The notes beneath the pieces were generated by a model, which was not told the DNA's origin, did not search any database, and saw only the letters and a program-made list of their open reading frames with translations. Shown here in pieces: positions 23,696-31,847 of a stretch of 33,241 nt of DNA. The stretch is from the NCBI GenBank assembly GCA_030432715.1, contig JAUIML010000012.1, positions 1 through 33,241 of the forward strand, written 5' to 3'. Both the position numbers and the translations under genes were made by a program. The DNA comes from Acidimicrobiia bacterium (lineage in GTDB: Bacteria > Actinomycetota > Acidimicrobiia > Acidimicrobiales > Aldehydirespiratoraceae). Every line of letters starts with the position of its first letter. Within the stretch, counting starts at the first letter, position 1.

Positions 23696-24510
23696 GTACT
23701 GCGGACACGACCGATGGAGAGGTCGTGGCCGAGCGGGTGCGCGAGGACGGGTGGGCGATCGTGCCCGACGTGATCGATCCAGCGGCCGTCGAACGGCTCC
23801 GGGCCACGGTCGACGCAACGATGGCCACCGACGAGACACCGTTCGGGGCCAACACGTTCCTCGGGCGCGACACCCGCCGGGTCTTCAACCTGCTGGCCCA
23901 CGATCCCGCCTTCGCGGCCGTGCCGATCGATGCCACCGTGCTGCCCATCGTCGAAGCTGTGCTCGACCCGGAACTCCTGCTGTCGTCGCTCACTGCCATC
24001 GAGACCCACCCGGGGCAGGACGCCCAGCCGCTCCATGCCGACGACGGGTCGATCTCGCTGGCCCGCCCCCACCCGCCCTTGGCGGTCGTGGCCCTGTGGG
24101 CGCTCAGCGACTTCACGGAGGAGAACGGGGCGACCCGGCTCGTGCCGGGAAGTCATCGGGAGTCCCGTCGACCGCGCCCCGGCGAGGCCGCAGACACGAT
24201 CAGCGCGGAGATGTCGGCCGGCAGTGTGTTGATCTACAACGGCTCGCTCTGGCACGGCGGCGGTCCCAACCGGTCCGACGCGTTGCGACAGTTCATCGTC
24301 TGCAACTATTGCGCCGGGTGGGTCCGCCAGGAGGAGAACCAGCTCCTCGCCCTCGACCGGTCGTATGTCGAGACGCTGCCGCCCCGCCTGCGTCGGCTCG
24401 TCGGCTACGGCGTCTACCGTGGACTGCTCGGCCATGTGGCGGGCGACGATCCCGGCTCGTGGGTCGACGACCACATCGAGACCGACCTCGTCTGGAAACG
24501 GATGCGCTGA
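23692..24510 (+). CDS. Phytanoyl-CoA dioxygenase (PhyH) family oxygenase
   Basis: 272 residues from ATG 23692, overlapping the GntR stop (ATGA), so the two are translationally coupled. PhyH-type Fe(II)/2-oxoglutarate dioxygenase with an intact triad: His115 and Asp117 (LHADDGS) and His188 (LWHGGGPNRS). Arg199 is the likely 2-oxoglutarate ligand. Family landmarks are DGWAIVPDVID near the start and ENGATRLVPGSH (about 144-155). It hydroxylates an unactivated carbon of an acid, alcohol or CoA ester. The coupling to the regulator suggests its substrate or product belongs to the regulated pathway. Confidence 0.93.
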   Translation: MSTADTTDGEVVAERVREDGWAIVPDVIDPAAVERLRATVDATMATDETPFGANTFLGRDTRRVFNLLAHDPAFAAVPIDATVLPIVEAVLDPELLLSSLTAIETHPGQDAQPLHADDGSISLARPHPPLAVVALWALSDFTEENGATRLVPGSHRESRRPRPGEAADTISAEMSAGSVLIYNGSLWHGGGPNRSDALRQFIVCNYCAGWVRQEENQLLALDRSYVETLPPRLRRLVGYGVYRGLLGHVAGDDPGSWVDDHIETDLVWKRMR

Positions 24511-24525
24511 CCTGCGGGTCGGGGC

Positions 24526-26190
24526 TCAGCCGAACCGACGGGCGACGTCGTCGGCGATCTGGCCCTTGGCGATCTTCCCGCCGCTCGACCGGGGGAGCGC
24601 ATCGAGCACGACGAGCGCTTCCGGCCGGATCTCTTTGGGTGTGTCGCGGGCGGCGAGGTGCTCGAGCAGGTCGTCGAGGGTGAGTGACGCCCCTTCGTGG
24701 AGTTCGACATAGGCGCAGACGCGCTCGCCGAAGACCTCGTCGGGGATCGCCACCGCCGCGCTGAGCCCCACGCTCGGGTGGGTGTTGACCTCGTCCTCCA
24801 CCTGGGACGCCGAGATGTTCTTGCCGCCGCGGATGATGAAGTCGGAGATGCGGCCGGTGACGGTGAGGTAGCCGTCGTCGTCGATGGCACACAGATCGCC
24901 CATGAGCATCCAGCCGTCGGCGGTGTAGAGCCCGGCGTTGGCCTCCCGGTCGAGATAGCCGAGGCAGGTGGCCGGACCGCGGCAGGCGGGACGCCCCTCG
25001 CCGGCCGTGCCGAGAGACTCGACCCCGTCGGCGTCGAAGAGGCGGACCTGCATCTCCGGCACCACCCGGCCGGCGGTGCGAAGGCGCTGTTCGACCGTGT
25101 CGGTCGGTCGGGTGCCGGACAGCACTCCCGTTTCGTTGGATCCGTAGAACTGGAGCACGGCACAGCCGCTGCGTTCCTCGAACTCCCGTGCCCGGTGCTC
25201 GGGCACGGCCTCGCCGCCGGTGAACATCGAGCGGAGCGAGCCGAGGTCACGGTCGTCGAAGCTCGGCTCGTTGAGCATCATCAGGAACTGGGTGCTCACG
25301 CAGCCGAGGACGGACACTCGGTGCTGCTCGATGAGGTCGAGGGTGCGTGCTGCGTCGAAGCGGCGGCTGATCACCGTGGGGGTGCCGAGCACGATCGGGG
25401 TGAAGTGCGCGGTCCACAGACCGAAGCCGAAGGGGGCGGGAAGGAGCGACATGAAGATGTCGTCGTGGCTCATGTTGCCGTGGCGACAGGCGACCTGGTG
25501 GAAGTAGAGCCAGCGGTTCTGGAAGTGCAGCACACACTTCGGGAGACCGGTGGTGCCCGAGGTCGAGTTGATGAACGAGAGGTCGTCGGGGCCGATGCGG
25601 CGGGCGTCGAGGTCGCCGGGCAGGGGCGGGTCGACGGTCTCCCCGTCGACCGTGATGGCGCCCTCCGCGTCGGCCTCGAAGACCGGCAGCTCGATGTGGG
25701 TGTCGATCGTGATGCCGAGATCCTCGATCTCGGACCGGAAGGATGCGGCCGGTGCCCCGTTGTGCTCGGCGAGGGTGATGAGGGTGGTGGCCTCGGTGAG
25801 GCCGAGCAGGTGGGCGACCTCCCGGCTGTTGGCCCGGGCGCCGAGACCCACCGTGACGATCCCCGCCTTCTCGAGCCCGAGGTAGGCGGCGTGCACGGTG
25901 GCGGTGTCGGGGAGCAGCACGCCTATGCGGGTGCCGGGTTCGAGCCCGAGGGCGACGATGACCGCCGCGATCCGGTCGCTGGCCCGGTCGAGGCCCGCCC
26001 AGGTGAGGGTGCCGTCGTCGGCGATGTAGGCCGGTGCGTCGGGGCGGTTCGCCGCGTGGCGGCGGAGGTGGTCGACCAGCGCGTCGTCGCTCCACCAGCC
26101 GGCGGCGCGATACGCGGCGGCGTCGTCGGGGTCGACCGCGTTGCGGAACCCCGGGCCCCCGCCCGCCGATTCGACGAAAGATTGAATCAT
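24526..26190 (-). CDS. Acyl-CoA ligase/synthetase (AMP-binding, ANL superfamily)
   Basis: 554 residues from ATG 26190. It activates a carboxylic acid to acyl-AMP and then acyl-CoA. Motifs in order: phosphate loop NSTSGTTGLPK (208-218), acyl-pocket region with GFGLWTAHFTP, adenine motif FYGSNETG, YTADGWMLMGDL with the ribose Asp, the hinge TGRISDFIIRGGKNIS, and catalytic Lys539 in PRSSGGKIAKG. The text resembles cyclohexanecarboxylate- and fatty-acid-CoA ligases, but the substrate cannot be assigned. It is convergent with the PhyH gene (15 bp) and divergent from the ABC importer. TATCCT lies only 4 nt before the ATG, so the true start may differ slightly. Confidence 0.94.
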   Translation of the reverse strand: MIQSFVESAGGGPGFRNAVDPDDAAAYRAAGWWSDDALVDHLRRHAANRPDAPAYIADDGTLTWAGLDRASDRIAAVIVALGLEPGTRIGVLLPDTATVHAAYLGLEKAGIVTVGLGARANSREVAHLLGLTEATTLITLAEHNGAPAASFRSEIEDLGITIDTHIELPVFEADAEGAITVDGETVDPPLPGDLDARRIGPDDLSFINSTSGTTGLPKCVLHFQNRWLYFHQVACRHGNMSHDDIFMSLLPAPFGFGLWTAHFTPIVLGTPTVISRRFDAARTLDLIEQHRVSVLGCVSTQFLMMLNEPSFDDRDLGSLRSMFTGGEAVPEHRAREFEERSGCAVLQFYGSNETGVLSGTRPTDTVEQRLRTAGRVVPEMQVRLFDADGVESLGTAGEGRPACRGPATCLGYLDREANAGLYTADGWMLMGDLCAIDDDGYLTVTGRISDFIIRGGKNISASQVEDEVNTHPSVGLSAAVAIPDEVFGERVCAYVELHEGASLTLDDLLEHLAARDTPKEIRPEALVVLDALPRSSGGKIAKGQIADDVARRFG

Positions 26191-26275
26191 CTAGAGGATA
26201 CTTGCACGACACTGCGGCAAAGGGAAGAATGACGCCCGACGGGGCACGATCAGCCGCCGTTGCTTGGGGGAACAC

Positions 26276-27109
26276 GTGGTCGAAGGTACGTCGGCGCCGA
26301 TCAAGATCGCGGCCCGGGGAGTGGAACGGCATTTCGGGGCCGACCCGGGCACCGCCGTGCACGCCCTCGGACCGTTCGACCTCGATGTGGCCGAGGGCGA
26401 GTTCGTTTGTGTCGTCGGGCCGTCGGGCTGCGGCAAGTCCACCTTCCTGCGGATCGTGGCCGGTCTCCTGCGCCCGTCGAAGGGCGACATCGAGCTCTAC
26501 GCGGAAGCCAGCTCGGAAACCCCGGTGGCCATGGTCTTCCAGGACTACTCGATCTATCCGTGGAAAACCGTCGAGCGCAATGTCAGCTTCGGACTCGAAC
26601 TGCGCGGCGTGTCGAAGAAGGAAGCCGTGGAGCGGGGCCGTCACTGGCTGGAGCGTCTCGGTCTCGCCGACTTCGCCAAGGCGTATCCCGACACGCTGTC
26701 GGGAGGGATGCGTCAGCGAGTGTCGATCGCCCGGGCCCTCACCGTCGAGCCCGAGATCCTCCTGATGGACGAACCCTTCGCCGCGCTCGACGCCCAGCTC
26801 CGCCAGGTGCTCCAGGACGAACTGCTCGACATCTGGCAATCCGAGGCCCGGCGGACCGTCGTGTTCATCACCCACAGCCTCGAGGAAGCCATCGTGCTGG
26901 GCGACCGCGTGGTGGTCATGTCGGCCCGGCCCGGCACCCTCGTGCAGTCGGTGGACGTGCCCTTCGCCCGGCCGCGAACCCCCGAGCTGCGGGCGCGGGC
27001 CGAGTTCAACGACTTCAAGAACGAGTTGTGGCAGCTCCTCAAGGGAGAGGTCGAGCACTACATGGAAGCCGTCCGGGCCACCGGCGCCACCGACGGGGGG
27101 GCACGATGA
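26276..27109 (+). CDS. ABC importer ATP-binding protein (nitrate/sulfonate/taurine type)
   Basis: 277 residues from GTG 26276, preferred over TTG 26264 because GGGGGA (26266-26271) precedes it at 5 nt. All nucleotide-binding motifs are present: Walker A GPSGCGKST (48-56), Q-loop Gln89 (VFQDYSIYPWKTV), signature LSGGMRQ (141-147), Walker B ILLMDEP (161-167) and the switch His in VFITHS. The YPWKTV after the Q-loop is typical of SsuB/TauB-like ATPases. It energises the importer formed with the permease (ATGA overlap) and the binding protein downstream. Confidence 0.95.
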   Translation: MVEGTSAPIKIAARGVERHFGADPGTAVHALGPFDLDVAEGEFVCVVGPSGCGKSTFLRIVAGLLRPSKGDIELYAEASSETPVAMVFQDYSIYPWKTVERNVSFGLELRGVSKKEAVERGRHWLERLGLADFAKAYPDTLSGGMRQRVSIARALTVEPEILLMDEPFAALDAQLRQVLQDELLDIWQSEARRTVVFITHSLEEAIVLGDRVVVMSARPGTLVQSVDVPFARPRTPELRARAEFNDFKNELWQLLKGEVEHYMEAVRATGATDGGAR

Positions 27110-27954
27110 GCGACTCGCCGCAGGTCGTCCTGCGTCGCACGGCCTCCGATGCCGAGAAGAACCCGGGCGCGACGGCACGACGGCGCCGCATGATCGAGGT
27201 CGGCCTGGCCATCCTCGGACCACTGGTGTTCCTCGGCCTCTGGGAAGTGTGTGTCCGCAACGACTGGTGGTTGGACGGACGCCTGATCTCGTCGCCCTGG
27301 GAGATCATCACCTCCGAGCGTCTCCGCGAGGCCGAAGTGTGGGAAGCCGTGTGGGTCACCACCGTACGGATGCTCAAGGGGTTCGTCATCGGGACCGTGC
27401 TCGGCCTCATTCTCGGTGTGGCGATGGGCATCAACCGCTATGCCCGCGCCGCGTTGAACAGCACCCTCACCGCGCTCTACACGGTGCCGAAGATCGCCCT
27501 CCTCCCGGTGTATCTCCTGCTCTTCGGGTTCGACGAGGCGCCGCGGGTCTACATGATCGCGACGGTGGTCTTCTTCTTCGTCTGGATCTACACGATGGCG
27601 CCGATCATGGCGGTGCCGATGGGCTATCGCGAGGCTGCGGCGTCGTTCAACGCCACGGGCTGGCAGATGTTTCGCCATGTGCTCTGGCCGGCCGCGCTGC
27701 CCCAGATCTTCGTGGGCCTGCGGGTCTCCGCCGGCGTCGCCGTGCTGATGGTGATCGCCGTCGAGCTGATCCTTCCGCGCGACGGCATCGGCTATTTCGT
27801 CAACCGCGGTCGAGAACTGGGCCTACCCGACAACACCTTCCTCGGCGTCTTGCTCGCTGCGCTCCTCGGCATCGTCTTCGTCGGCGTCGTGCGCCAGATC
27901 GGGCGCTGGATGACGCCGTGGGCTCCCGAGGACAACAGCCCGGGCCAGATCTGA
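27106..27954 (+). CDS. ABC importer permease (SsuC/TauC-like)
   Basis: 282 residues; ATG overlaps the ATPase stop (ATGA). About six membrane segments follow a charged N-terminus. The EAA loop that contacts the ATPase is visible at about 175-200 (YREAAASFNATGWQMFRHVLWPAALP region), as in the BinPDT family of nitrate, sulfonate, taurine and pyrimidine-precursor importers. Two copies would form the membrane channel. It is followed after 64 bp by the binding protein. Confidence 0.94.
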   Translation: MSDSPQVVLRRTASDAEKNPGATARRRRMIEVGLAILGPLVFLGLWEVCVRNDWWLDGRLISSPWEIITSERLREAEVWEAVWVTTVRMLKGFVIGTVLGLILGVAMGINRYARAALNSTLTALYTVPKIALLPVYLLLFGFDEAPRVYMIATVVFFFVWIYTMAPIMAVPMGYREAAASFNATGWQMFRHVLWPAALPQIFVGLRVSAGVAVLMVIAVELILPRDGIGYFVNRGRELGLPDNTFLGVLLAALLGIVFVGVVRQIGRWMTPWAPEDNSPGQI

Positions 27955-28018
27955 TGCCCGCGGCACCCATTTCCACAACCAAGTGTTCCAACAAACAGAA
28001 TCACCCAGGAGGGGACTG

Positions 28019-29281
28019 ATGAATACCACACCGAAGAGGATGCTCTTGCGGCTCCTCGCCATCGCCTTGACGCTCGGACTGGTCGCGGCCGCGTGCGGCG
28101 ACGACGACAGTGACGACGCAGGCGATGGCACGACCACGACGGCTGCGCCCGACGACGGCGACATGGACGATGGCGACGGCGACATGGACGACGGTGACGG
28201 CGACATGGACGACGGCGACATGGACGACGGCGACATGGACGGCACGAGCGGCTGCGCGGAGAACGGTCTGACCGACCCGTCCGACCTCTCGCCCGACCGC
28301 ACGATCGCCCGTTGCGAGCCGGGCTACCCCCAGCCGCAACCGCTCGAGGAGCGGGCCACGATCAGGCTGGGCAACCGGTTCCGGGCGGAGTTCGTCGCCC
28401 CGATCCTGCTGGCCGAGCACTACGGCCTCTTCGACGAGGAGAACATCGATGTCGAGTGGGTCGAGCTGAGCCTCACCGACAGCATGGTTCCGCTCGACGA
28501 CTGCTCGGTCGACTTCGCCATCGGCGGCACCGAAGCCTCGTTCCACAACGGTGTGGCCCAGGGCCTCGACGTCAAGATGGTGTTGGGCAACTACTTCCCG
28601 CCCGACGCCGGTGACATCACCACGCCGCAGACCGGTCTGTGGGCCCGTCGCGATGTGTTCAGCGACCCGGCCAACCCCGACATCACCGAACTGAAGGGCG
28701 CTCGCGTCGCATCGGCGGTGGGTCTGGGATCCGTCGTGATCTACCCGATGGCCCAGGCGTTCGACGAGGCCGGCTTCTCCCTGCTCGACATGGAGTTCGA
28801 GCAGATCTCCGCTTCCGAGCAGTTCATTGCGCTGGAGAACAACGCCGTGCAGGCCGCGTGGATGCTCGATCCCTACTGGATCGAGGCTGCGGCCGACCCG
28901 GACAACTACGTGCTGCTGGTGAGCCAGACGCCGGGCGAGCCGCTCGGTGGCGTCTACGCCGGTCCGTGTGTGCGCACCGGTGATCGCCAGGAGGCCGGCC
29001 AGGCGTTCGTGCGGGCCTACATCCGTGCGGTCAACACCTACCTGCCGCCTGACTACCAGGACGACGCCGAGGTCATGGCCGCGCTGGCCGAGGAGACCGG
29101 TGCGCCGGTCGAGTCGCTGATCGAGACCCCGGGTCTCTACTTCGACTGGGAGATGCGCACCAACACGTCGCAGAACGCGCAGAAGTACTTCATCGAGTTC
29201 GACACCGTCGAATACGACGAGGTCCTCACCGATGAACAGGTGATGGACCGCTCGATGTACGAAGCCGTCGTCGGCGGCTGA
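28019..29281 (+). CDS. ABC importer substrate-binding lipoprotein (SsuA/NMT1-like)
   Basis: 420 residues from ATG 28019, preceded by CAGGAGGGG. The signal peptide (RMLLRLLAIALTLGLVAAAC) ends in a lipobox with Cys at about 27. An Asp-rich tandem-repeat linker (about 45-75) holds the domain off the membrane. The periplasmic-binding fold has typical SsuA/THI5-like text: RFRAEFVAPILLAEHYGLFDEENIDVEWVEL, DFAIGGTEASFHNG, LKGARVASAVG and QAAWMLDPYW. It captures the substrate for the importer. The ligand is unknown; related proteins bind sulfonates, nitrate, phthalate-like acids or pyrimidine precursors. Confidence 0.92.
   Translation: MNTTPKRMLLRLLAIALTLGLVAAACGDDDSDDAGDGTTTTAAPDDGDMDDGDGDMDDGDGDMDDGDMDDGDMDGTSGCAENGLTDPSDLSPDRTIARCEPGYPQPQPLEERATIRLGNRFRAEFVAPILLAEHYGLFDEENIDVEWVELSLTDSMVPLDDCSVDFAIGGTEASFHNGVAQGLDVKMVLGNYFPPDAGDITTPQTGLWARRDVFSDPANPDITELKGARVASAVGLGSVVIYPMAQAFDEAGFSLLDMEFEQISASEQFIALENNAVQAAWMLDPYWIEAAADPDNYVLLVSQTPGEPLGGVYAGPCVRTGDRQEAGQAFVRAYIRAVNTYLPPDYQDDAEVMAALAEETGAPVESLIETPGLYFDWEMRTNTSQNAQKYFIEFDTVEYDEVLTDEQVMDRSMYEAVVGG
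28151..28246 (+). repeat. Asp-rich tandem repeat in the lipoprotein linker
   Basis: Repeats of GACGACGGCGACATG and GACGACGGTGACGGCGACATG encode DDGDM and DDGDGDM units, about six in total, immediately after the Thr-rich start of the mature lipoprotein. Near-identical copies point to slippage expansion. The product is a highly acidic flexible spacer. Confidence 0.85.
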
Positions 29282-29294
29282 TCCACGTTCCCTC

Positions 29295-29339
29295 CAGGGT
29301 CTGCCGTTCGGGGGTCTCCCCCCGGACGGCAGTGCCCTG
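29295..29339. terminator. Strong hairpin between convergent genes
   Basis: CTGCCGTTCGGGGG and CCCCCGGACGGCAG pair over 14 positions with one wobble around a tiny loop. CAGGG and CCCTG extend the stem on the outside after a short mismatch. It lies 13 nt after the binding-protein stop and 39 nt before the stop of the convergent lactonase gene, so it could end both transcripts. No U-run. Confidence 0.7.
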
Positions 29340-29378
29340 GGCGGGGTCGACGAAAGCCCGGTTCGCTGAACCCGACCC

Positions 29379-30131
29379 TCAGTCGAGGCGAGCCGGAAGC
29401 GAGGCCATGACAGCTGCGTCGTGGCCGGGAACGAGGGTCGTGCCGGCGGCTCGCATGGCCCGGAGCCGGATCAGGCTGGCGGCCTGGGCCTCGTGGTCGT
29501 GGCCGATCGGCGGGAGTGGCCCGCCGTCGAGCGTTTCGCCGAAGTAGGCGCAGTCGGCACACAGCACGACCTCGCGGTCGGACAGGCGCACCCGCAGCGA
29601 CTGGTGGCCCGGCGTGTGGCCGGGGGTCGGGATGCAGACGATCCGTCCGTCGTCGAACACGTCGTGCTCGCCGCCGACGGTCACGACGTCGTGACCGAGG
29701 TCGAAGTCGGACGGGTTGAAGGTGTTGGCCGCGGCGAGGTCGGCATCGAAGCCGGCGGCCCATTCGTCGGCCTGCACGATCACCCGGGCGTTGGGGAGCT
29801 GGGCGAGGCCGCCGACATGGTCGAAGTGGAGGTGCGAGAGGATCACGATGCCGACCTCGTCGGGATCGACTCCGGCCTCCCCCAGTCGCGACGCCACCAG
29901 ATCGTCGCTGGTCACCTCGAGGCCGAAGAACAGTTCGACCACCTCGCGAGCGGGGCCCGCGCCGACGAGATCATGGTGCATGCCGCAATCGAGGAGGACG
30001 ATGTCGTCGCCGTGGCGGATCAGCCAGGCGGGGACGGGGAGCGATCGCGGGGTGTCGTCGGCGCCCGCTTCGAACATCGACCGGCCGGCCGTCAGGGTGC
30101 CGCACGACAGGGGCTCGATGGTCACGTCCAT
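29379..30131 (-). CDS. Metallo-beta-lactamase-fold hydrolase, N-acyl-homoserine-lactonase-like
   Basis: 250 residues from ATG 30131; longer in-frame starts would run through the neighbouring gene and are rejected. Metal ligands are clear: HxHxDH as His100, His102, Asp104 and His105 (SHLHFDHVGG), His176 (PGHTPGHQS) and Asp193 (CADCAYFG), plus a C-terminal His in LVPGHDAA. Tyr196 sits where AiiA-type lactonases have their catalytic Tyr. The best match is the AHL-lactonase (AiiA/AttM) branch, so quorum-signal or gamma-lactone hydrolysis is plausible. In a catabolic setting a pathway lactone is an equally good substrate. Confidence 0.9.
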   Translation of the reverse strand: MDVTIEPLSCGTLTAGRSMFEAGADDTPRSLPVPAWLIRHGDDIVLLDCGMHHDLVGAGPAREVVELFFGLEVTSDDLVASRLGEAGVDPDEVGIVILSHLHFDHVGGLAQLPNARVIVQADEWAAGFDADLAAANTFNPSDFDLGHDVVTVGGEHDVFDDGRIVCIPTPGHTPGHQSLRVRLSDREVVLCADCAYFGETLDGGPLPPIGHDHEAQAASLIRLRAMRAAGTTLVPGHDAAVMASLPARLD

Positions 30132-30137
30132 GCCCAC

Positions 30138-30143
30138 TACCGT
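30138..30143 (+). promoter_or_regulatory. -10-like box (TACCGT) for the DUF1905 gene
   Basis: TACCGT ends 7 nt before ATG 30151, the leaderless spacing. The start of the divergent lactonase gene is only 19 bp away, so the two promoters must overlap. Confidence 0.4.
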
Positions 30144-30150
30144 CGCACGG

Positions 30151-30456
30151 ATGGACGCGACGTTCGAGTTCTCCTCGGTGCTGTTCGAATGGGACGCCCG
30201 AGACGACTCCTCGTGGGTCTTCGCCACGGTGCCGGCCGACATCTCCGAGGACGTACGCGACATGGAGCTGCCTCGCAAGGGCTTCGGCTCCGTCCGAGTG
30301 CGAGTGCGCATGGGCACCAGCGAGTGGCGGACGTCGATCTTCCCCGACTCGAAGAGCGGCTGCTACGTGCTCCCCGTCAAGAAGGCCGTACGCACGAAGG
30401 AATCGATCGGGATCGGCGACACCGGCGACTTCGAGATCGACATTGCTCCCGAGTGA
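30151..30456 (+). CDS. DUF1905 domain protein
   Basis: 101 residues from ATG 30151. The single domain shows DUF1905 landmarks: TFEFSSVLFEWD, SWVFATVPADISEDV, GFGSVRVRVRMGTSEWRTSIFP, GCYVLPVKKAVR and GDTGDFEIDI. It is a small beta-barrel whose function is not known. The gene ends inside a 15-bp tandem array, with its TGA in the first repeat unit. It is divergent from the lactonase gene and convergent with the CoA-transferase gene. Confidence 0.85.
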   Translation: MDATFEFSSVLFEWDARDDSSWVFATVPADISEDVRDMELPRKGFGSVRVRVRMGTSEWRTSIFPDSKSGCYVLPVKKAVRTKESIGIGDTGDFEIDIAPE

Positions 30457-30503
30457 AGTGCTCCCGAGTGAAGTGCCCCCGAATGAAGTGCGCCTGAAGG
30501 AGG
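30444..30503 (+). repeat. 15-bp tandem array spanning the DUF1905 stop codon
   Basis: Four units: 30444-30458 and 30459-30473 are identical (GCTCCCGAGTGAAGT). 30474-30488 (GCCCCCGAATGAAGT) differs at two bases, and 30489-30503 (GCGCCTGAAGGAGGT) is degenerate. Because the unit is a multiple of three, copies 1-3 each read Ala-Pro-Glu-stop in the gene's frame; only the first stop should be used. It occupies most of the gap between two convergent genes. Confidence 0.9.
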
Positions 30504-30508
30504 TGGGA

Positions 30509-31807
30509 TCATCCGGGCCAGGTCCGGCCGATCTCCTCGAGTTCGGCTCGGAAGTCGGGATGGGCGACGGCGGCCAGGGCGCGAGCCCGTTCCCGCACCG
30601 TCTTGCCGCCGAGTTCGGCGACGCCGTACTCGGTGATGATGACATCGACCTGATGGCGGGGCGTGGTGACGATGCTCCCCGCGGGGGAGACCCCGGCGAT
30701 GCGGGAGACGAGTTCGCCCTCGATCGTCGCCGTTGCCGGCAGGCAGATCAGCGAACGGTCCGTGAGTTCGAGGCCCGCCCCGGCGATGAAGTCCTCGTGA
30801 CCACCGATGCCGGAGAACTGTGACCCGCCGATCGTGTCGGCGATCACCTGGCCGGCCAGGTCCACGCTCACCGCCCCGTTGATCGTGATCATCTCGCGAT
30901 TGCGGCTGATGTTCTCCGGTGAGTTGACGATGTCGACCGGGAGGAAGCGGACGGCCTCGTTGCCGTCGAGCCACTCGTAGAGCTCGGGGGTGCCGGCTGC
31001 GAACGTGGTGACCGCGAATCCGTCGAACTCGCCCTTGTGATCGTTGGTGACCTTGCCGGCCTGACACAACCGCATCAGCCCGGTGGTGAACATCTCGGAG
31101 TGGATGCCGTAGCCGCCGCCGGCCCCTTCGGCCAGGAGTGTGGCCACCGTGTTGGGGATGCCGCCGATGCCGGTCTGCAGGGTTGCACCCTCGGGGACGA
31201 ACTCGGCGGCGTAGGCCGCGATGGCCTCCTCCACTTCGGAGGCGGGGGCGTCGGCCAGCTCGAACGGGATCGCGTCGCCCTCGATGATCATGTCGACCTC
31301 GTCGACGTGGAGCGCGTGGCGGTGCTCGGGCGGGAGACCGATGGTGCGGGGGAACGAGGGGCTCGTCTCCACCACGCAGAGACGGTCGGGGTCGGCGGCC
31401 GCCCGGTGTAGTTCGGCAACGGATGCACCGGCATGGAGCGAGAGGCTCATCCACCCGTCGGCATCGGGGGGCGTGGCCGCGGTGGCCATCACCCGCGGCG
31501 CGATCTGCTCGAGGGCGGGGGCGAACCGGCGGAAGTCGGCAGGCACGAACTCGACCTTGGCCCCGGCCGCGATGAGGAAACGTTCGGCCGGACCGAAGAA
31601 GCCGCTGAGCAACGACACGTTGGGGCGGGTGAAGAGCTCGTAGAGGTCGGGCAGGAGCGCGCCGAACACCTGGAGGTCGGCCCAGTCCTGACGGGCGCCG
31701 AGGGCGTGCAGGAACTTGCCGGGCACCCCCGGCCCCAGGGGCACGGCGAGGGTGTCGGTGGGCCGGACGATGTCGGCGGCCTCGGTCGGGGTCAGCGTGG
31801 GAGCCAT
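30509..31807 (-). CDS. Acetyl-CoA hydrolase/CoA-transferase family protein (4-hydroxybutyrate CoA-transferase-like)
   Basis: 432 residues from ATG 31807. A family I CoA-transferase fold: N-terminal AAxIVRPTDTLAVPLGPGVP, central LQTGIGGIPNTVATLL (CoA-binding glycine loop), GIHSEMFTTGLM with Glu238 at the position of the catalytic Glu of 4-hydroxybutyrate CoA-transferase, and C-terminal SRIAGVSPAGSIVTTPRHQVDVIITEYGVAELGGKT (landmarks). It exchanges CoA between acetyl-CoA and another acid, or hydrolyses acetyl-CoA. A GATACT -10-like box lies 8 nt before the ATG. It is the second gene after the halogenase-like gene (40 bp gap), either co-transcribed or with its own promoter. Confidence 0.92.
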   Translation of the reverse strand: MAPTLTPTEAADIVRPTDTLAVPLGPGVPGKFLHALGARQDWADLQVFGALLPDLYELFTRPNVSLLSGFFGPAERFLIAAGAKVEFVPADFRRFAPALEQIAPRVMATAATPPDADGWMSLSLHAGASVAELHRAAADPDRLCVVETSPSFPRTIGLPPEHRHALHVDEVDMIIEGDAIPFELADAPASEVEEAIAAYAAEFVPEGATLQTGIGGIPNTVATLLAEGAGGGYGIHSEMFTTGLMRLCQAGKVTNDHKGEFDGFAVTTFAAGTPELYEWLDGNEAVRFLPVDIVNSPENISRNREMITINGAVSVDLAGQVIADTIGGSQFSGIGGHEDFIAGAGLELTDRSLICLPATATIEGELVSRIAGVSPAGSIVTTPRHQVDVIITEYGVAELGGKTVRERARALAAVAHPDFRAELEEIGRTWPG

Positions 31808-31815
31808 GGCAAGCG

Positions 31816-31821
31816 AGTATC
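31816..31821 (-). promoter_or_regulatory. -10-like box (GATACT) for the CoA-transferase gene
   Basis: On the minus strand GATACT (one base from TATACT) is followed by 8 nt and the ATG at 31807. This suggests an internal leaderless promoter within the two-gene unit. Confidence 0.35.
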
Positions 31822-31847
31822 CCCCAGGGCGGCGGTGTGACGCAGGG

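Noticed and set aside
26191-26275. Leaderless promoter for the CoA ligase (TATCCT before ATG 26190)
   Set aside because: The box is only 4 nt from the ATG, too close for a start site at the codon, and no convincing -35 is in place.
30443-30823. A plus-strand frame beginning MLPSEVLPSEVPPNEV with a perfect anti-16S sequence nearby
   Set aside because: It is the tandem array read in another frame and then runs antisense through the CoA-transferase gene. AAGGAGGTG comes after, not before, its start.
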